A DNA stretch of 64,000 nt from an uncultured Acetatifactor sp. (GTDB taxonomy: Bacteria > Bacillota > Clostridia > Lachnospirales > Lachnospiraceae), in the NCBI GenBank assembly GCA_910584375.1, contig CAJUAH010000023.1, forward strand, positions 1 to 64,000, given 5' to 3'. Made by a program: the position numbers and the translations under genes. Of this stretch, positions 35,227-45,342 are shown piece after piece (positions within the stretch are counted from its first letter, which is position 1; each line of letters starts with the position of its first letter). The notes below the pieces were generated by a model that made no database searches, was not told where the DNA came from, and worked only from the letters and a program-made list of their open reading frames with translations.

Positions 35227-36582
35227 ATGGATAACATTAAGGAAAATTGGGAAGAGATAAAAGATATTGTCAGAAGAGAATACAATCTGTCGAGTATTTC
35301 TTTTTCTACCTGGGTAGAGCCTCTAAAAATCTATAATATAGAAAACGATGTGGTATACATCATCATTCCGTCGGACCAATCCCAGGCTCTGAGCTATATT
35401 TCCAGTAAATATAAGAGCTTTTTTCAGGTTACGATCTCCGAGAAGTATGACCACATATATCAGGTAGAATTTATCCTGGAATCGGATATCCCTTCCAGCG
35501 ATCCCCTTGAAAACGATCCTGCCTATTACAATGAGACAGGCAGCGTGAACGCGTCTCTGAATCCGAAATACAAATTTGACACATTTGTGGTGGGGAGCAA
35601 CAATAAATTTGCCCACTCCGCCTCTCTGGCCGTGGCGGAATCTCCGGGAAAGACTTACAATCCCCTGTATCTCTACGGAGGCGCCGGTCTGGGGAAAACA
35701 CATCTGATGCATTCCATCGGACATTTTATACTGGAACAAAAACCCAATACAAAAGTTCTGTATGTAACCAGTGAAGAATTTACCAACGAAGTAATCGAAT
35801 CCATCCGAAACGGCAGCGCCTCCGTTATGACCAGACTCCGTGAAAAATACCGTACCGTAGATGTACTGATGGTAGACGACGTACAGTTTATTATAGGAAA
35901 AGAAAGTACTCAGGAAGAATTTTTTCACACTTTTAATGTATTGCATTCCGCAGGTAAACAAATCATTCTCTCCTCGGACAAGCCTCCAAAGGAGATGGAG
36001 ACTCTGGAAGAAAGATTCCGTTCCCGTTTTGAGTGGGGACTGATCGCGGACATTCAGCCCCCCGACTATGAGACCCGTGTAGCGATCCTGCGAAAAAACG
36101 CGGAAATCTACCACAGACAGATAAATGAAGAGATTCTGAATTATATCGCTACAAATATCAAATCCAATATACGGGAACTGGAAGGAGCCTTTAACAAGAT
36201 CATCGCTTTTGCCAGATCCAATAAGAGGGATCTGACACTGGAAGCCGCGGAGGAAGCGCTGAAGGATGTAATCTATCCCAACAAGACCAGGGAAATCACA
36301 CCCACGCTGATCATAAATACGGTTTCAGAATATTTTAATGTAAAATCGGAAGACGTAACCTCCAAAAAGAGAAATTCCGAGTTTGTTCTTCCAAGACAGG
36401 TAGCCATGTATCTGTGCCATAACATGACGGACACTTCCTATTCTTTAATAGGAAAAGCTCTCGGCAAAAAAGATCATACCACTGTCATACACGGATGTAC
36501 TAAAATAGAAGAAGAATTGAAGACAAACGAGGAACTTCAAAGTAAAATAGACGCTATAATAAAGAAAATCAATCCAAACTGA
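35227..36582 (+). CDS. dnaA: chromosomal replication initiator DnaA
   Basis: A 451-residue AAA+ initiator. The ATG at 35227 has AAAGGGAAAG upstream; the TTG 15 bases earlier overlaps that site. N-terminal DnaB-contact domain I, linker, domain III with Walker A 'GGAGLGKTHLMHSIG', Walker B 'VLMVDDVQFI', and domain IV with the DnaA box-binding 'DHTTVIHGCTKIE' helix. Upstream DnaA boxes indicate autoregulation. Confidence 0.98.
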   Translation: MDNIKENWEEIKDIVRREYNLSSISFSTWVEPLKIYNIENDVVYIIIPSDQSQALSYISSKYKSFFQVTISEKYDHIYQVEFILESDIPSSDPLENDPAYYNETGSVNASLNPKYKFDTFVVGSNNKFAHSASLAVAESPGKTYNPLYLYGGAGLGKTHLMHSIGHFILEQKPNTKVLYVTSEEFTNEVIESIRNGSASVMTRLREKYRTVDVLMVDDVQFIIGKESTQEEFFHTFNVLHSAGKQIILSSDKPPKEMETLEERFRSRFEWGLIADIQPPDYETRVAILRKNAEIYHRQINEEILNYIATNIKSNIRELEGAFNKIIAFARSNKRDLTLEAAEEALKDVIYPNKTREITPTLIINTVSEYFNVKSEDVTSKKRNSEFVLPRQVAMYLCHNMTDTSYSLIGKALGKKDHTTVIHGCTKIEEELKTNEELQSKIDAIIKKINPN

Positions 36583-36694
36583 TCCACAGCGGATCGTGCA
36601 TTGGATGTTGATAACTCACAGAACCCAAAAACCGTTTTCAGGCATATGTGAATAAGTCTGAACTTATCCCTGATAAAAAGTTTAATTATTCACA
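36580..36694. other. second DnaA-box cluster between dnaA and dnaN
   Basis: One-mismatch DnaA boxes at 36580-36588 (TGATCCACA), 36647-36655 and 36686-36694 (TTATTCACA type). Together with the upstream cluster this resembles the bipartite origin of B. subtilis. A dnaN ribosome site (GAAAGGAG) follows at ~36820. Confidence 0.6.
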
Positions 36695-36835
36695 AGATAT
36701 CCATTCCCTTTTTGTCAGAAAAATAGTATAATAAAAATAGTTTTGCACATATCAACATCTGTTAATAAGGATATTAAGAAAATAAATATAATTATTATAC
36801 CTTGCGCAGGCGTGTCTGAAAGGAGTTTGTAAATC

Positions 36836-37945
36836 ATGAAACTTATATGCTCGAAGAGTAATCTGTTAAACGGCGTACAGATCGTATCAAAGGCAGTACC
36901 TAACAAAACCACCATGTCGATTCTGGAATGTATCCTGGTAGACGCCACCAAAGGTATGATCACTCTTACGGCCAACGATATGGAACTGGGTATAGAGACC
37001 ACCATTGAAGGAGAAATATTGGAAAAAGGCATTATTGCTCTGGACGCAAAGATATTTTTCGAGATCGTTCGTAAGCTTCCGGATAATGATATTACGATCC
37101 AGACAGATGAAACATATAAGACAACGATTACCTGTGAGAAAGCAAAATTTAATATCATGGGAAAATCCGGGGAAGACTTTTCCTACCTGCCTGTAATAGA
37201 GAGAGAGGAAAGCATCTCCATATCTCAGTTTACTTTGAAAGAAGTGGTGAGGCAGACTATTTTTTCCATATCAGACAATGACAATAACAAGCTGATGGGC
37301 GGCGAATTGTTTGACGTAAACGGCAGGGAATTAAAAGTAGTTTCCCTGGACGGACACCGTATTTCCATCCGTAAGATAGAACTGAAAGAAGAATACGGGC
37401 AGAGAAAAGTGGTGGTTCCCGGCAAGACTCTGAACGAGATCAGTAAAATCCTTTCCGGCGATACCGATAAGTATGTGGATATATTCTTTACTCCTAAACA
37501 TATTATATTTGAATTTGACTGTACCACAGTGGTATCCAGACTGATAGAGGGAGAGTATTTTAGAATAGAGCAGATGCTTTCCAGTGATCATGAGACAAAG
37601 ATCAATATCAATAAAAAGGAATTGTTAAGTTGTATTGACCGGGCTACCCTGTTGGTCAAGGAAGGGGATAAGAAACCGATCATCATCAATATCACCGACG
37701 GCAGTATGGAATTGAAGATTAATTCTGTTCTCGGCAGTATGAATGAGGACATCGATATTGAGAAAGAGGGTAAGGATCTGATGATAGGATTTAATCCCAA
37801 GTTTCTGATCGACGCCCTGCGTGTGATCGATGACGAGCAGGTGGATCTGTATATGGTCAATCCGAAAGCTCCCTGTCTGATAAAGGATGCGGACGAAACA
37901 TATATTTATTTGATTTTGCCGGTTAATTTTACTACGGTCAATTAA
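36836..37945 (+). CDS. dnaN: DNA polymerase III beta sliding clamp
   Basis: A 369-residue clamp with three tandem clamp domains; starts MKLICSKSNLLNGVQIVSKA and ends in the 'LILPVN' tail typical of the peptide-binding cleft. It tethers the polymerase to DNA. Normal length; downstream of dnaA in the conserved order. Confidence 0.97.
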   Translation: MKLICSKSNLLNGVQIVSKAVPNKTTMSILECILVDATKGMITLTANDMELGIETTIEGEILEKGIIALDAKIFFEIVRKLPDNDITIQTDETYKTTITCEKAKFNIMGKSGEDFSYLPVIEREESISISQFTLKEVVRQTIFSISDNDNNKLMGGELFDVNGRELKVVSLDGHRISIRKIELKEEYGQRKVVVPGKTLNEISKILSGDTDKYVDIFFTPKHIIFEFDCTTVVSRLIEGEYFRIEQMLSSDHETKININKKELLSCIDRATLLVKEGDKKPIIINITDGSMELKINSVLGSMNEDIDIEKEGKDLMIGFNPKFLIDALRVIDDEQVDLYMVNPKAPCLIKDADETYIYLILPVNFTTVN

Positions 37946-37973
37946 TGGGCAGGAAGATGGGATATTAGAGAAA

Positions 37974-38192
37974 ATGTTGGAATTAAAGATAAAAGACGAT
38001 TTTATTAAGCTGGGACAGGCCATGAAACTGGCCGGCCTGGCGGACTCCGGCGTTGAGGCGAAACTGATGATCCAGGACGGTCAGGTATCCGTAAACGGTA
38101 ACGTGGAATATCAGAGAGGGAAAAAACTTCAAAATGGAGATATATTTGCATATGACGGGTCAGAAGTTCAGATCGTAGCCCGGGAAGTATAA
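37974..38192 (+). CDS. yaaA: S4 domain protein YaaA-like (RNA-binding)
   Basis: A 72-residue S4 RNA-binding protein ('FIKLGQAMKLAGLADSGVEAK', 'DGQVSVNGNVEYQRGKKL') located between dnaN and recF, where B. subtilis yaaA lies. A role in 50S assembly has been suggested for homologues. Starts at ATG 37974. Confidence 0.9.
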   Translation: MLELKIKDDFIKLGQAMKLAGLADSGVEAKLMIQDGQVSVNGNVEYQRGKKLQNGDIFAYDGSEVQIVAREV

Positions 38193-38209
38193 GGAAAGTG
38201 GAGTGGACT

Positions 38210-39310
38210 ATGATCATAAAATCGCTGGAACTTCAGGATTATCGCAATTATGATTCACTTAACTTAGCGTTTGACAAAGGTACGAATATCCTTTATGGTG
38301 ACAATGCACAGGGAAAGACCAATATTCTGGAAGCAATCTATGTATCAGCCACTACAAAATCACATAAAGGGAGCAAGGACAGGGATATTGTTAATTTTCA
38401 CAAAGAAGAAGCGCACATCCGTACTTTTCTGGAAAAGGACGGGGTAGAGATTCGTGTGGACATGCATCTGAGAAAAAACAAATCCAAAGGAATTGCCATT
38501 GATGGACAGAAGATCAAAAAAGCCGCGGATCTGCTGGGAATCTGTAATGTCGTTTTTTTCTCCCCGGAGGATCTCAGTATCATAAAAGACGGTCCCGCGG
38601 AGCGCAGACGGTTTGTAGATATGGAGCTTTGTCAGTTGGACAGCTTTTATCTGTACAATCTGAACCATTACAACAGGATTGTCAATCAGCGTAATAAACT
38701 TTTAAAGGATATGTATATCAATCCTGATCTCAAAGATACTTTGCATATATGGGACGCTCAGTTAGTTTCCTTTGGCAGTAAGATTATTGAGAGACGGAAA
38801 CTGTTTGTGGAACAACTCAATGATATTATATATGATATTCATAGGCGTCTTTCCGGAGGCAGAGAGGAAATAAAGATTCAATATGAGCCGGATGTGCAGA
38901 TCGAAGACTTTGACAGACAGTTAAAAAGCAGTCAGGAAAAAGATATAAAGTTAAAACAAACTACAGCGGGTCCTCACAGGGATGATTTTTGTTTTTCCAT
39001 ACGGGATGTGGATATCCGCAAATTTGGTTCCCAGGGACAGCAGCGTACAGCGGCTCTTTCTCTGAAACTTTCGGAGATAGAGCTGGTTAAAAAGATTACG
39101 AAGGATACGCCGATTCTGTTGCTGGACGATGTTTTGTCGGAGCTTGACAGCAACCGGCAGAATTATCTGTTGAACAGTATAGGAGATATTCAGACAATTA
39201 TCACATGTACAGGGTTGGAAGAATTTGTAAATAACAGATTTGAGATTGACAGAGTATATAAAGTGACTGACGGAGTGGTGGAAAAAGCAGTCTCGGATAC
39301 AGTGAATTAA
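38210..39310 (+). CDS. recF: DNA replication and repair protein RecF
   Basis: A 366-residue SMC-like ATPase. ATG 38210 is preferred (GTG 38198 upstream lies in the ribosome site). Walker A 'GDNAQGKTNILEAIY', signature 'KFGSQGQQRTAALSLKLSE' and Walker B 'PILLLDDVLSELD' are present. It loads RecA at gaps with RecO/RecR. Confidence 0.97.
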   Translation: MIIKSLELQDYRNYDSLNLAFDKGTNILYGDNAQGKTNILEAIYVSATTKSHKGSKDRDIVNFHKEEAHIRTFLEKDGVEIRVDMHLRKNKSKGIAIDGQKIKKAADLLGICNVVFFSPEDLSIIKDGPAERRRFVDMELCQLDSFYLYNLNHYNRIVNQRNKLLKDMYINPDLKDTLHIWDAQLVSFGSKIIERRKLFVEQLNDIIYDIHRRLSGGREEIKIQYEPDVQIEDFDRQLKSSQEKDIKLKQTTAGPHRDDFCFSIRDVDIRKFGSQGQQRTAALSLKLSEIELVKKITKDTPILLLDDVLSELDSNRQNYLLNSIGDIQTIITCTGLEEFVNNRFEIDRVYKVTDGVVEKAVSDTVN

Positions 39311-39360
39311 AGGTGAACAACGCGGCAACGGGTATTCCCGCCATACGCAGAGAAGAGGGA

Positions 39361-41412
39361 ATGATGAGCGAAGAAAACATGAATAATACGTTGGTTGAAC
39401 ATGAATACGGAGCCGATCAGATCCAGATATTAGAAGGTCTTGAGGCAGTTCGTAAGCGTCCCGGTATGTATATTGGCACCACATCCAGCAGAGGTCTCCA
39501 TCATCTGGTATATGAGATCGTGGACAATTCCGTGGATGAAGCGTTGGCGGGATTTTGTGATACGATCATTGTGACGATCAATGAGGATAATTCTATCACT
39601 GTCGAAGACAACGGCAGAGGTATTCCTGTGGGGATCAATCATAAAGCGGGTATTCCTGCCGTTGAAGTGGTGTTTACGATTCTTCATGCAGGCGGCAAGT
39701 TTGGCGGCGGGGGATATAAGGTGTCCGGCGGCCTGCACGGTGTGGGCGCTTCTGTAGTAAATGCTCTGTCTGACTGGCTTGAAGTGGAAATATGTCAAAA
39801 CGGAAAGATATATAAACAGCGCTATGAGAGAGGACATGCAATCTATTCTCTCAAGGAGATTGGAAACTGTCCCATAGAGAAGTCGGGCACAAAAGTGACT
39901 TTTCTTCCTGATAAGACGATTTTTACCGAGACGACAGAATTTGAGTTTGACATATTGAAACGCAGATTACGGGAAATGGCTTTTTTGACCAAAAATCTGC
40001 GGATTATTTTAAAGGACAACCGCAGCGAGGAGGAACAAACACTTACGGATACGAATGCGGAAAATGTTCAGATCAGTCAGTTGCTGCAGAAAGCTGCGGA
40101 AGATCAAAAAGAGAGCGCGGTAAAAAAACAGAAAGTAGTTGAATTTCACTATGAAGGCGGTATTAAAGAATTTGTTACTTATCTGAATAAAAGCAAGACT
40201 CCTCTCTATGACAATGTACTGTATTTTGAAGGAGAAAAGAATCATGTGTATGTGGAAGTATCTTTTCAGCATAACGATTCTTATAATGAAAGCGTATTCG
40301 GTTTTGTCAACAATATCAATACGCCGGAGGGCGGAACGCATTTACAGGGTTTCCGTAACGCTATAACAAAGACTTTTAACGATTATGCCAGAAGTGCGAA
40401 ACTGCTCAAGGACAGTGAACCTAATCTCTCCGGCGAAGATATCCGGGAGGGATTGACCGCCATCATCAGCGTAAAGATAGAGGATCCTCAGTTTGAAGGA
40501 CAGACCAAACAAAAGCTCGGCAACAGCGAGGCCAGAGGGGCGGTAGATAACGTTGTGTCGGAACAGCTCACTTATTTTCTGGAGCAGAACCCGGGCATTG
40601 CAAAGATTATATGTGAAAAATCCATTCTGGCCCAACGCGCCAGAGAGGCGGCTCGAAAAGCCAGGGATCTGACCCGCAGAAAAACGGCTTTGGATACCAT
40701 GGCTCTCCCCGGAAAGCTGGCGGACTGTTCAGATAAAGATCCGCAGAACTGTGAGATCTATATAGTGGAAGGAGATTCCGCCGGAGGCAGCGCCAAAACT
40801 GCCCGCTCCCGGGCCACGCAGGCTATTCTTCCTCTGCGGGGTAAGATCCTTAATGTAGAGAAGGCCAGACTGGACAAGATATACGCCAATGCGGAAATAA
40901 AAGCGATGATAACTGCTTTCGGTACCGGGATCCATGAAGATTTTGACATCACCAAGCTGCGATATAACAAGATTATCCTGATGGCGGACGCGGATGTGGA
41001 CGGCGCTCATATCTGTACTCTGCTGCTTACCTTTATCTACCGTTTTATGCCGGAGCTTATCAAGCAGGGACATGTATTTTTGGCAAAACCTCCTCTTTTT
41101 AAGCTGGAAAAAAACAAAAAGGTGTGGTATGCCTACAGCGATGAGGAATTGGATGCCATTTTGCAGGAAGTGGGCAGAGACCAGAATAATAAAATCCAGA
41201 GATATAAGGGTCTGGGCGAGATGGACGCGGAACAGCTTTGGGAGACCACGATGGATCCGGCGAGAAGAATATTGCTGCGGGTTAATTATGACGAAGAGAC
41301 AGAATCGGAACTTGATCTTACTTTTACCACTTTGATGGGAGATAAGGTAGAACCCCGGAAAGAATTTATCGAGCAGAACGCAAAATTTGTGAAAAATCTG
41401 GATATCACCTGA
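39361..41412 (+). CDS. gyrB: DNA gyrase subunit B
   Basis: A 683-residue type IIA topoisomerase subunit. The start is ATG 39361 or 39364 with GAAGAGGGA upstream; the GTG at 39313 would overlap that site. GHKL ATPase ('VDNSVDEALAG', 'DNGRGIPVG', 'GGLHGVGASVVNALS'), transducer, and Toprim ('VEGDSAGGSAKTARSR', 'MADADVDGAH', 'YKGLGEMDAEQL') with the GyrB tail. Confidence 0.98.
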   Translation: MMSEENMNNTLVEHEYGADQIQILEGLEAVRKRPGMYIGTTSSRGLHHLVYEIVDNSVDEALAGFCDTIIVTINEDNSITVEDNGRGIPVGINHKAGIPAVEVVFTILHAGGKFGGGGYKVSGGLHGVGASVVNALSDWLEVEICQNGKIYKQRYERGHAIYSLKEIGNCPIEKSGTKVTFLPDKTIFTETTEFEFDILKRRLREMAFLTKNLRIILKDNRSEEEQTLTDTNAENVQISQLLQKAAEDQKESAVKKQKVVEFHYEGGIKEFVTYLNKSKTPLYDNVLYFEGEKNHVYVEVSFQHNDSYNESVFGFVNNINTPEGGTHLQGFRNAITKTFNDYARSAKLLKDSEPNLSGEDIREGLTAIISVKIEDPQFEGQTKQKLGNSEARGAVDNVVSEQLTYFLEQNPGIAKIICEKSILAQRAREAARKARDLTRRKTALDTMALPGKLADCSDKDPQNCEIYIVEGDSAGGSAKTARSRATQAILPLRGKILNVEKARLDKIYANAEIKAMITAFGTGIHEDFDITKLRYNKIILMADADVDGAHICTLLLTFIYRFMPELIKQGHVFLAKPPLFKLEKNKKVWYAYSDEELDAILQEVGRDQNNKIQRYKGLGEMDAEQLWETTMDPARRILLRVNYDEETESELDLTFTTLMGDKVEPRKEFIEQNAKFVKNLDIT

Positions 41413-41436
41413 TTTGACTAAAGGAACGAGGTAAAC

Positions 41437-43995
41437 ATGCAAGACGATATTTTTGACAATGTCCAGGAACATGATAAGATTCAGGAAGTGGATCTGAAGG
41501 AGAAGATGGAGACCTTTTATATTGATTACGCTATGAGCGTGATTGCCTCCAGAGCGCTGCCTGACGTCAGAGACGGTCTGAAACCTGTGCAGAGAAGAGT
41601 TTTATACTCCATGATCGAACTGAACAACGGTCCTGACAAGCCCCACCGTAAATGTGCCCGTATTGTCGGTGATACTATGGGTAAATATCACCCTCACGGA
41701 GACAGTTCCATATACGGCGCTCTGGTTAATATGGCACAGGATTGGAACATGCGATATACGCTGGTGGACGGCCATGGCAACTTTGGTTCCATGGACGGCG
41801 ACGGCGCCGCAGCCATGCGTTATACGGAGGCCAGGCTATCCAAAATCTCCATGGAACTGCTTGCGGATATCAACAAGGATACGGTAAATTTTGATCCTAA
41901 CTTTGACGATACGGAGAAGGAACCTGTAGTCCTGCCCAGCCGTTATCCCAATCTGCTGGTAAACGGCACCACCGGTATAGCAGTGGGTATGGCCACCAAT
42001 ATCCCTCCCCACAATCTGCGGGAAGTGGTAAGCGCCGTGGTCAAGATCATTGATAACCGAGTGGAGGAGGACAGGGATACTTCTATAGAAGAAGTGCTGG
42101 ATATCATAAAGGCTCCTGATTTTCCCACAGGCGGTCTGATCCTGGGCACCAGAGGCTGCGACGAGGCCTACCGCACCGGAAGAGGAAAGATAAGAGTCCG
42201 CGCGGTGACAGATATCGAGACTCTGCCAAGCGGCAAAAGCCAGATTGTTGTGACACAGTTGCCTTATATGGTAAATAAGGCCAACTTGATTGTCAAGATG
42301 GCGGAATTGGTAAAGCTGAAAAAGGTGGACGGTATCACGGATATCAGAGACGAGTCCAACAGAGAAGGAATTCGTATCGTGATCGAACTGCGTCGTGATG
42401 CCAACGCAAATGTGATCCTGAATCAATTGTATAAACATACGCAGCTGCAGGATACTTTTGGCGTGATCATGCTGGCTCTGGTTAATAATGAGCCGAAGGT
42501 CATGAACCTTCTGGAGATGTTGACTTACTATCTGACACATCAGGAGGATGTGGTCACCCGCAGAACCAAATATGACTTGAACAAAGCGGAGGAAAGAGAC
42601 CATATCTTACAGGGTCTGTTAAAAGCTCTGGATTATATAGATGAGGTAATTTCCATCATCCGCAGCAGTCAGAATGCCCAGATTGCCAAGGAACGCCTGA
42701 TAGAAAGATTTGAATTGTCGGACGTACAGGCCCAGGCTATCGTAGATATGCGTCTGCGGGCACTCACCGGTCTGGAAAGAGAAAAGCTTGAGACGGAACA
42801 TGCGGAGTTACAACAGAAAATACAGGAATATAAAGCTATTTTGGCGGATGAAAAACTGTTGCTGGGCGTGATCAAAAAGGAGATTACCGTGATATCGGAA
42901 AAATACGGGGATGACAGAAGAAGTCAGATCACCTACGATATGTCGGATATTTCCATGGAAGACATGATCCCTCATGATAATACGATCATAGCTATGACCA
43001 GTCTTGGTTATATTAAACGTATGACGGTGGATAATTTCAAGTCCCAGAACAGGGGAGGTAAAGGTATCAAGGGAATGCAGACCATAGAGGACGACTATAT
43101 AGAAGACCTGCTGATCACCAGCACCCACCATTATCTGCATTTCTTCACCAACCTGGGAAGGGTTTATCGGCTCAAGGCTTACGAGATTCCGGAGGCCGGC
43201 AGAACGGCAAGGGGCACGGCCATCGTGAACCTGCTGCAGCTTATCCCAGGAGAGAAGATTACCGCTATGATCCCGATCCGGGAATACAGTGAAGAGAGAA
43301 ATCTCTTTATGGTAACAAAGGGCGGTATTGTGAAAAAGACTTCTCTGGACGAGTTCTCCAATATCCGCAAGAACGGTCTGGTAGCCATCAATCTGCGGGA
43401 GGGAGACGAACTGATCGAAGTGAAGTCCACCGACGCCTCCAGTGAGATATTCCTTGTGACAAAGCAGGGTATGTGTATCCGGTTTAAAGAGACAGATGTG
43501 AGAAATACCGGTCGGGCCTCCATGGGCGTCATCGGTATGAATCTGTCCGATCAGGATGAGATCGTGGGTATGCAGCTTCAGAGTCAGGGAGATTCCCTGT
43601 TGATCGTTTCCGAAAACGGTATGGGAAAGAGAACTTATCTGGAAGAATTTACTGTCCAGTATCGCGGCGGAAAGGGTATTAAGTGTTATAAGATCACTGA
43701 GAAGACAGGAGATGTAATCGGCGTCAAGGCAGTTAAGGACGATCATGAAATAATGATGATTACCACAGCGGGCATCATTATCCAACTGAGAATGGAAGAT
43801 GTATCTACCTTGGGCAGAAACACTTCCGGAGTAAAGCTGATCCAGTTGGAAAAAAATAACAAAGTAGCCCGAATTGCCAAGGTCAGGGAAAAGATATCCA
43901 ACGGAGACCAGGAGTTCAGCGACGTGGAAGAAGCTTTAGAAGAACTTCCAAAAGAAATGTCTGAAGAATCCGAAGAATCAGGCGCTGAAGAATAA
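41437..43995 (+). CDS. gyrA: DNA gyrase subunit A
   Basis: An 852-residue subunit. Catalytic Tyr lies in 'MRYTEARLSKIS'; the quinolone region 'HPHGDSSIYGALVNMAQDW' has Ser at the first and a non-Asp 'Y' context typical of wild type. The C-terminal beta-pinwheel carries a GyrA box variant 'QNRGGKGIKGM', and the tail is acidic. 24 bases after gyrB. Confidence 0.98.
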   Translation: MQDDIFDNVQEHDKIQEVDLKEKMETFYIDYAMSVIASRALPDVRDGLKPVQRRVLYSMIELNNGPDKPHRKCARIVGDTMGKYHPHGDSSIYGALVNMAQDWNMRYTLVDGHGNFGSMDGDGAAAMRYTEARLSKISMELLADINKDTVNFDPNFDDTEKEPVVLPSRYPNLLVNGTTGIAVGMATNIPPHNLREVVSAVVKIIDNRVEEDRDTSIEEVLDIIKAPDFPTGGLILGTRGCDEAYRTGRGKIRVRAVTDIETLPSGKSQIVVTQLPYMVNKANLIVKMAELVKLKKVDGITDIRDESNREGIRIVIELRRDANANVILNQLYKHTQLQDTFGVIMLALVNNEPKVMNLLEMLTYYLTHQEDVVTRRTKYDLNKAEERDHILQGLLKALDYIDEVISIIRSSQNAQIAKERLIERFELSDVQAQAIVDMRLRALTGLEREKLETEHAELQQKIQEYKAILADEKLLLGVIKKEITVISEKYGDDRRSQITYDMSDISMEDMIPHDNTIIAMTSLGYIKRMTVDNFKSQNRGGKGIKGMQTIEDDYIEDLLITSTHHYLHFFTNLGRVYRLKAYEIPEAGRTARGTAIVNLLQLIPGEKITAMIPIREYSEERNLFMVTKGGIVKKTSLDEFSNIRKNGLVAINLREGDELIEVKSTDASSEIFLVTKQGMCIRFKETDVRNTGRASMGVIGMNLSDQDEIVGMQLQSQGDSLLIVSENGMGKRTYLEEFTVQYRGGKGIKCYKITEKTGDVIGVKAVKDDHEIMMITTAGIIIQLRMEDVSTLGRNTSGVKLIQLEKNNKVARIAKVREKISNGDQEFSDVEEALEELPKEMSEESEESGAEE

Positions 43996-44009
43996 AAACA
44001 ATAAAAACA

Positions 44010-44056
44010 GCCGAAAACTTGAGAATATTCAGGCCATCAAGTTTTCGGCATGTTTT
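44010..44056 (+). terminator. gyrA terminator
   Basis: A 13-bp perfect stem (GCCGAAAACTTGA / TCAAGTTTTCGGC) with a 14-base loop, followed by ATGTTTTTT. It ends the dnaA-gyrA transcription unit. Confidence 0.9.
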
Positions 44057-44135
44057 TTAGAAAGTACTTTCTTTTTTATGAAGATGTGCTATAATCTGTG
44101 TTTGGAATAAATAATCATATATAAGAGGTGGTTGC

Positions 44136-45335
44136 ATGGAAGCGTACAACATATTTAAGGATCTGGCGATTATTATTGTCATAGCGAAAGCCTTTGGCAT
44201 TCTGGCCCGAAAACTGCACGCTCCTCAGGTAGTGGGAGAGATTATCGCGGGTCTGATCATCGGGCCCAGCGTACTGGGTCTGGTACAGCAGACGGATTTT
44301 TTGGTGCAGATGGCGGAGATCGGCGTGGTACTGTTGATGTTTTCCGCAGGATTGGAGACGGATTTAAAGGAGCTTTTAAAGACCGGTCCCATCGCTTTTC
44401 TGATTGCCTGCTGCGGCGTATTTGTCCCTTTGGTGGGCGGTACTTTGCTGTATATGGGTTTTTATGGAGTTGCGCCCTGGGGCAGCGAGGCATTTTATAA
44501 AGCGGTATTTATTGGTGTGATTATGACTGCTACCAGCGTCAGTATCACTGTGGAGTCCCTGCGGGAAATGGGCAAGTTGAAAGGAAAAGTGGGTACTACG
44601 ATTCTCAGCGCCGCTATTATCGACGATGTCATCGGTATTATTGTACTGACCTTTGTGATCGGCTTTAAGAATCCTGAATCCAATCCCGGCAAAGTGGTGC
44701 TTTCCACAGTCCTGTTCTTTGTATTTGCGTTTACAGTGGGTCTGATACTTTACAGGCTGTTTGAGCTTTATGATGAGAAATATCCCCACACCAGAAGGAT
44801 TCCCATTTTGGGGCTTGCCCTCTGTTTTCTGTTTGCTTATGCCGCTGAAAAGTTTTTTGGAATCGCGGATATCACCGGCGCTTATGTGGCAGGCATCGTC
44901 CTGTGTTCCGTGCGGGATTCCAAATACATAGAGAGAAAAATGGAAGTCAATTCCTATATGTTGTTTGGTCCTGTCTTTTTTGCCAGTATCGGACTGAAGA
45001 CCAACATAGAAAATGTGGACAGCGGTATACTGCTGTTTTCCCTGGGATTTGTGATTGTGGCTTTAATCTCAAAGATTATTGGCTGCGGCCTGATGGCGAA
45101 GATATGCAGATTCAGCAATAAAGACTCCCTGAAGATCGGCGTTGGTATGATGACCCGGGGAGAGGTGGCGCTGATCGTGGCACAGAAAGGACTGTCTGTG
45201 GGGCTTTTGACATCCGTATATTTTACAGCGGTCATTCTGTTAATTATTGTGTCCAGTATCTCCACGCCGATTATATTGAAGATACTGTACGCCAAGGATA
45301 AAGTCGAAACGACAGAGCAGGCAGCGAGCGAATGA
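44136..45335 (+). CDS. CPA2-family cation:proton antiporter
   Basis: A 399-residue membrane protein with ~12 predicted segments. Opening 'PQVVGEIIAGLIIGPSVLGLV', 'GVVLLMFSAGLETDLKELL', 'SAAIIDDVIGIIVL' (the conserved DD pair in the ion site) and 'MTRGEVALIVAQKGL' define the Na+/H+ or K+/H+ exchanger (KefB-type) core. It has no TrkA-type regulatory domain. AAGAGGTGG precedes ATG 44136; the ion specificity cannot be told. Confidence 0.9.
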   Translation: MEAYNIFKDLAIIIVIAKAFGILARKLHAPQVVGEIIAGLIIGPSVLGLVQQTDFLVQMAEIGVVLLMFSAGLETDLKELLKTGPIAFLIACCGVFVPLVGGTLLYMGFYGVAPWGSEAFYKAVFIGVIMTATSVSITVESLREMGKLKGKVGTTILSAAIIDDVIGIIVLTFVIGFKNPESNPGKVVLSTVLFFVFAFTVGLILYRLFELYDEKYPHTRRIPILGLALCFLFAYAAEKFFGIADITGAYVAGIVLCSVRDSKYIERKMEVNSYMLFGPVFFASIGLKTNIENVDSGILLFSLGFVIVALISKIIGCGLMAKICRFSNKDSLKIGVGMMTRGEVALIVAQKGLSVGLLTSVYFTAVILLIIVSSISTPIILKILYAKDKVETTEQAASE

Positions 45336-45342
45336 GGTAAGC

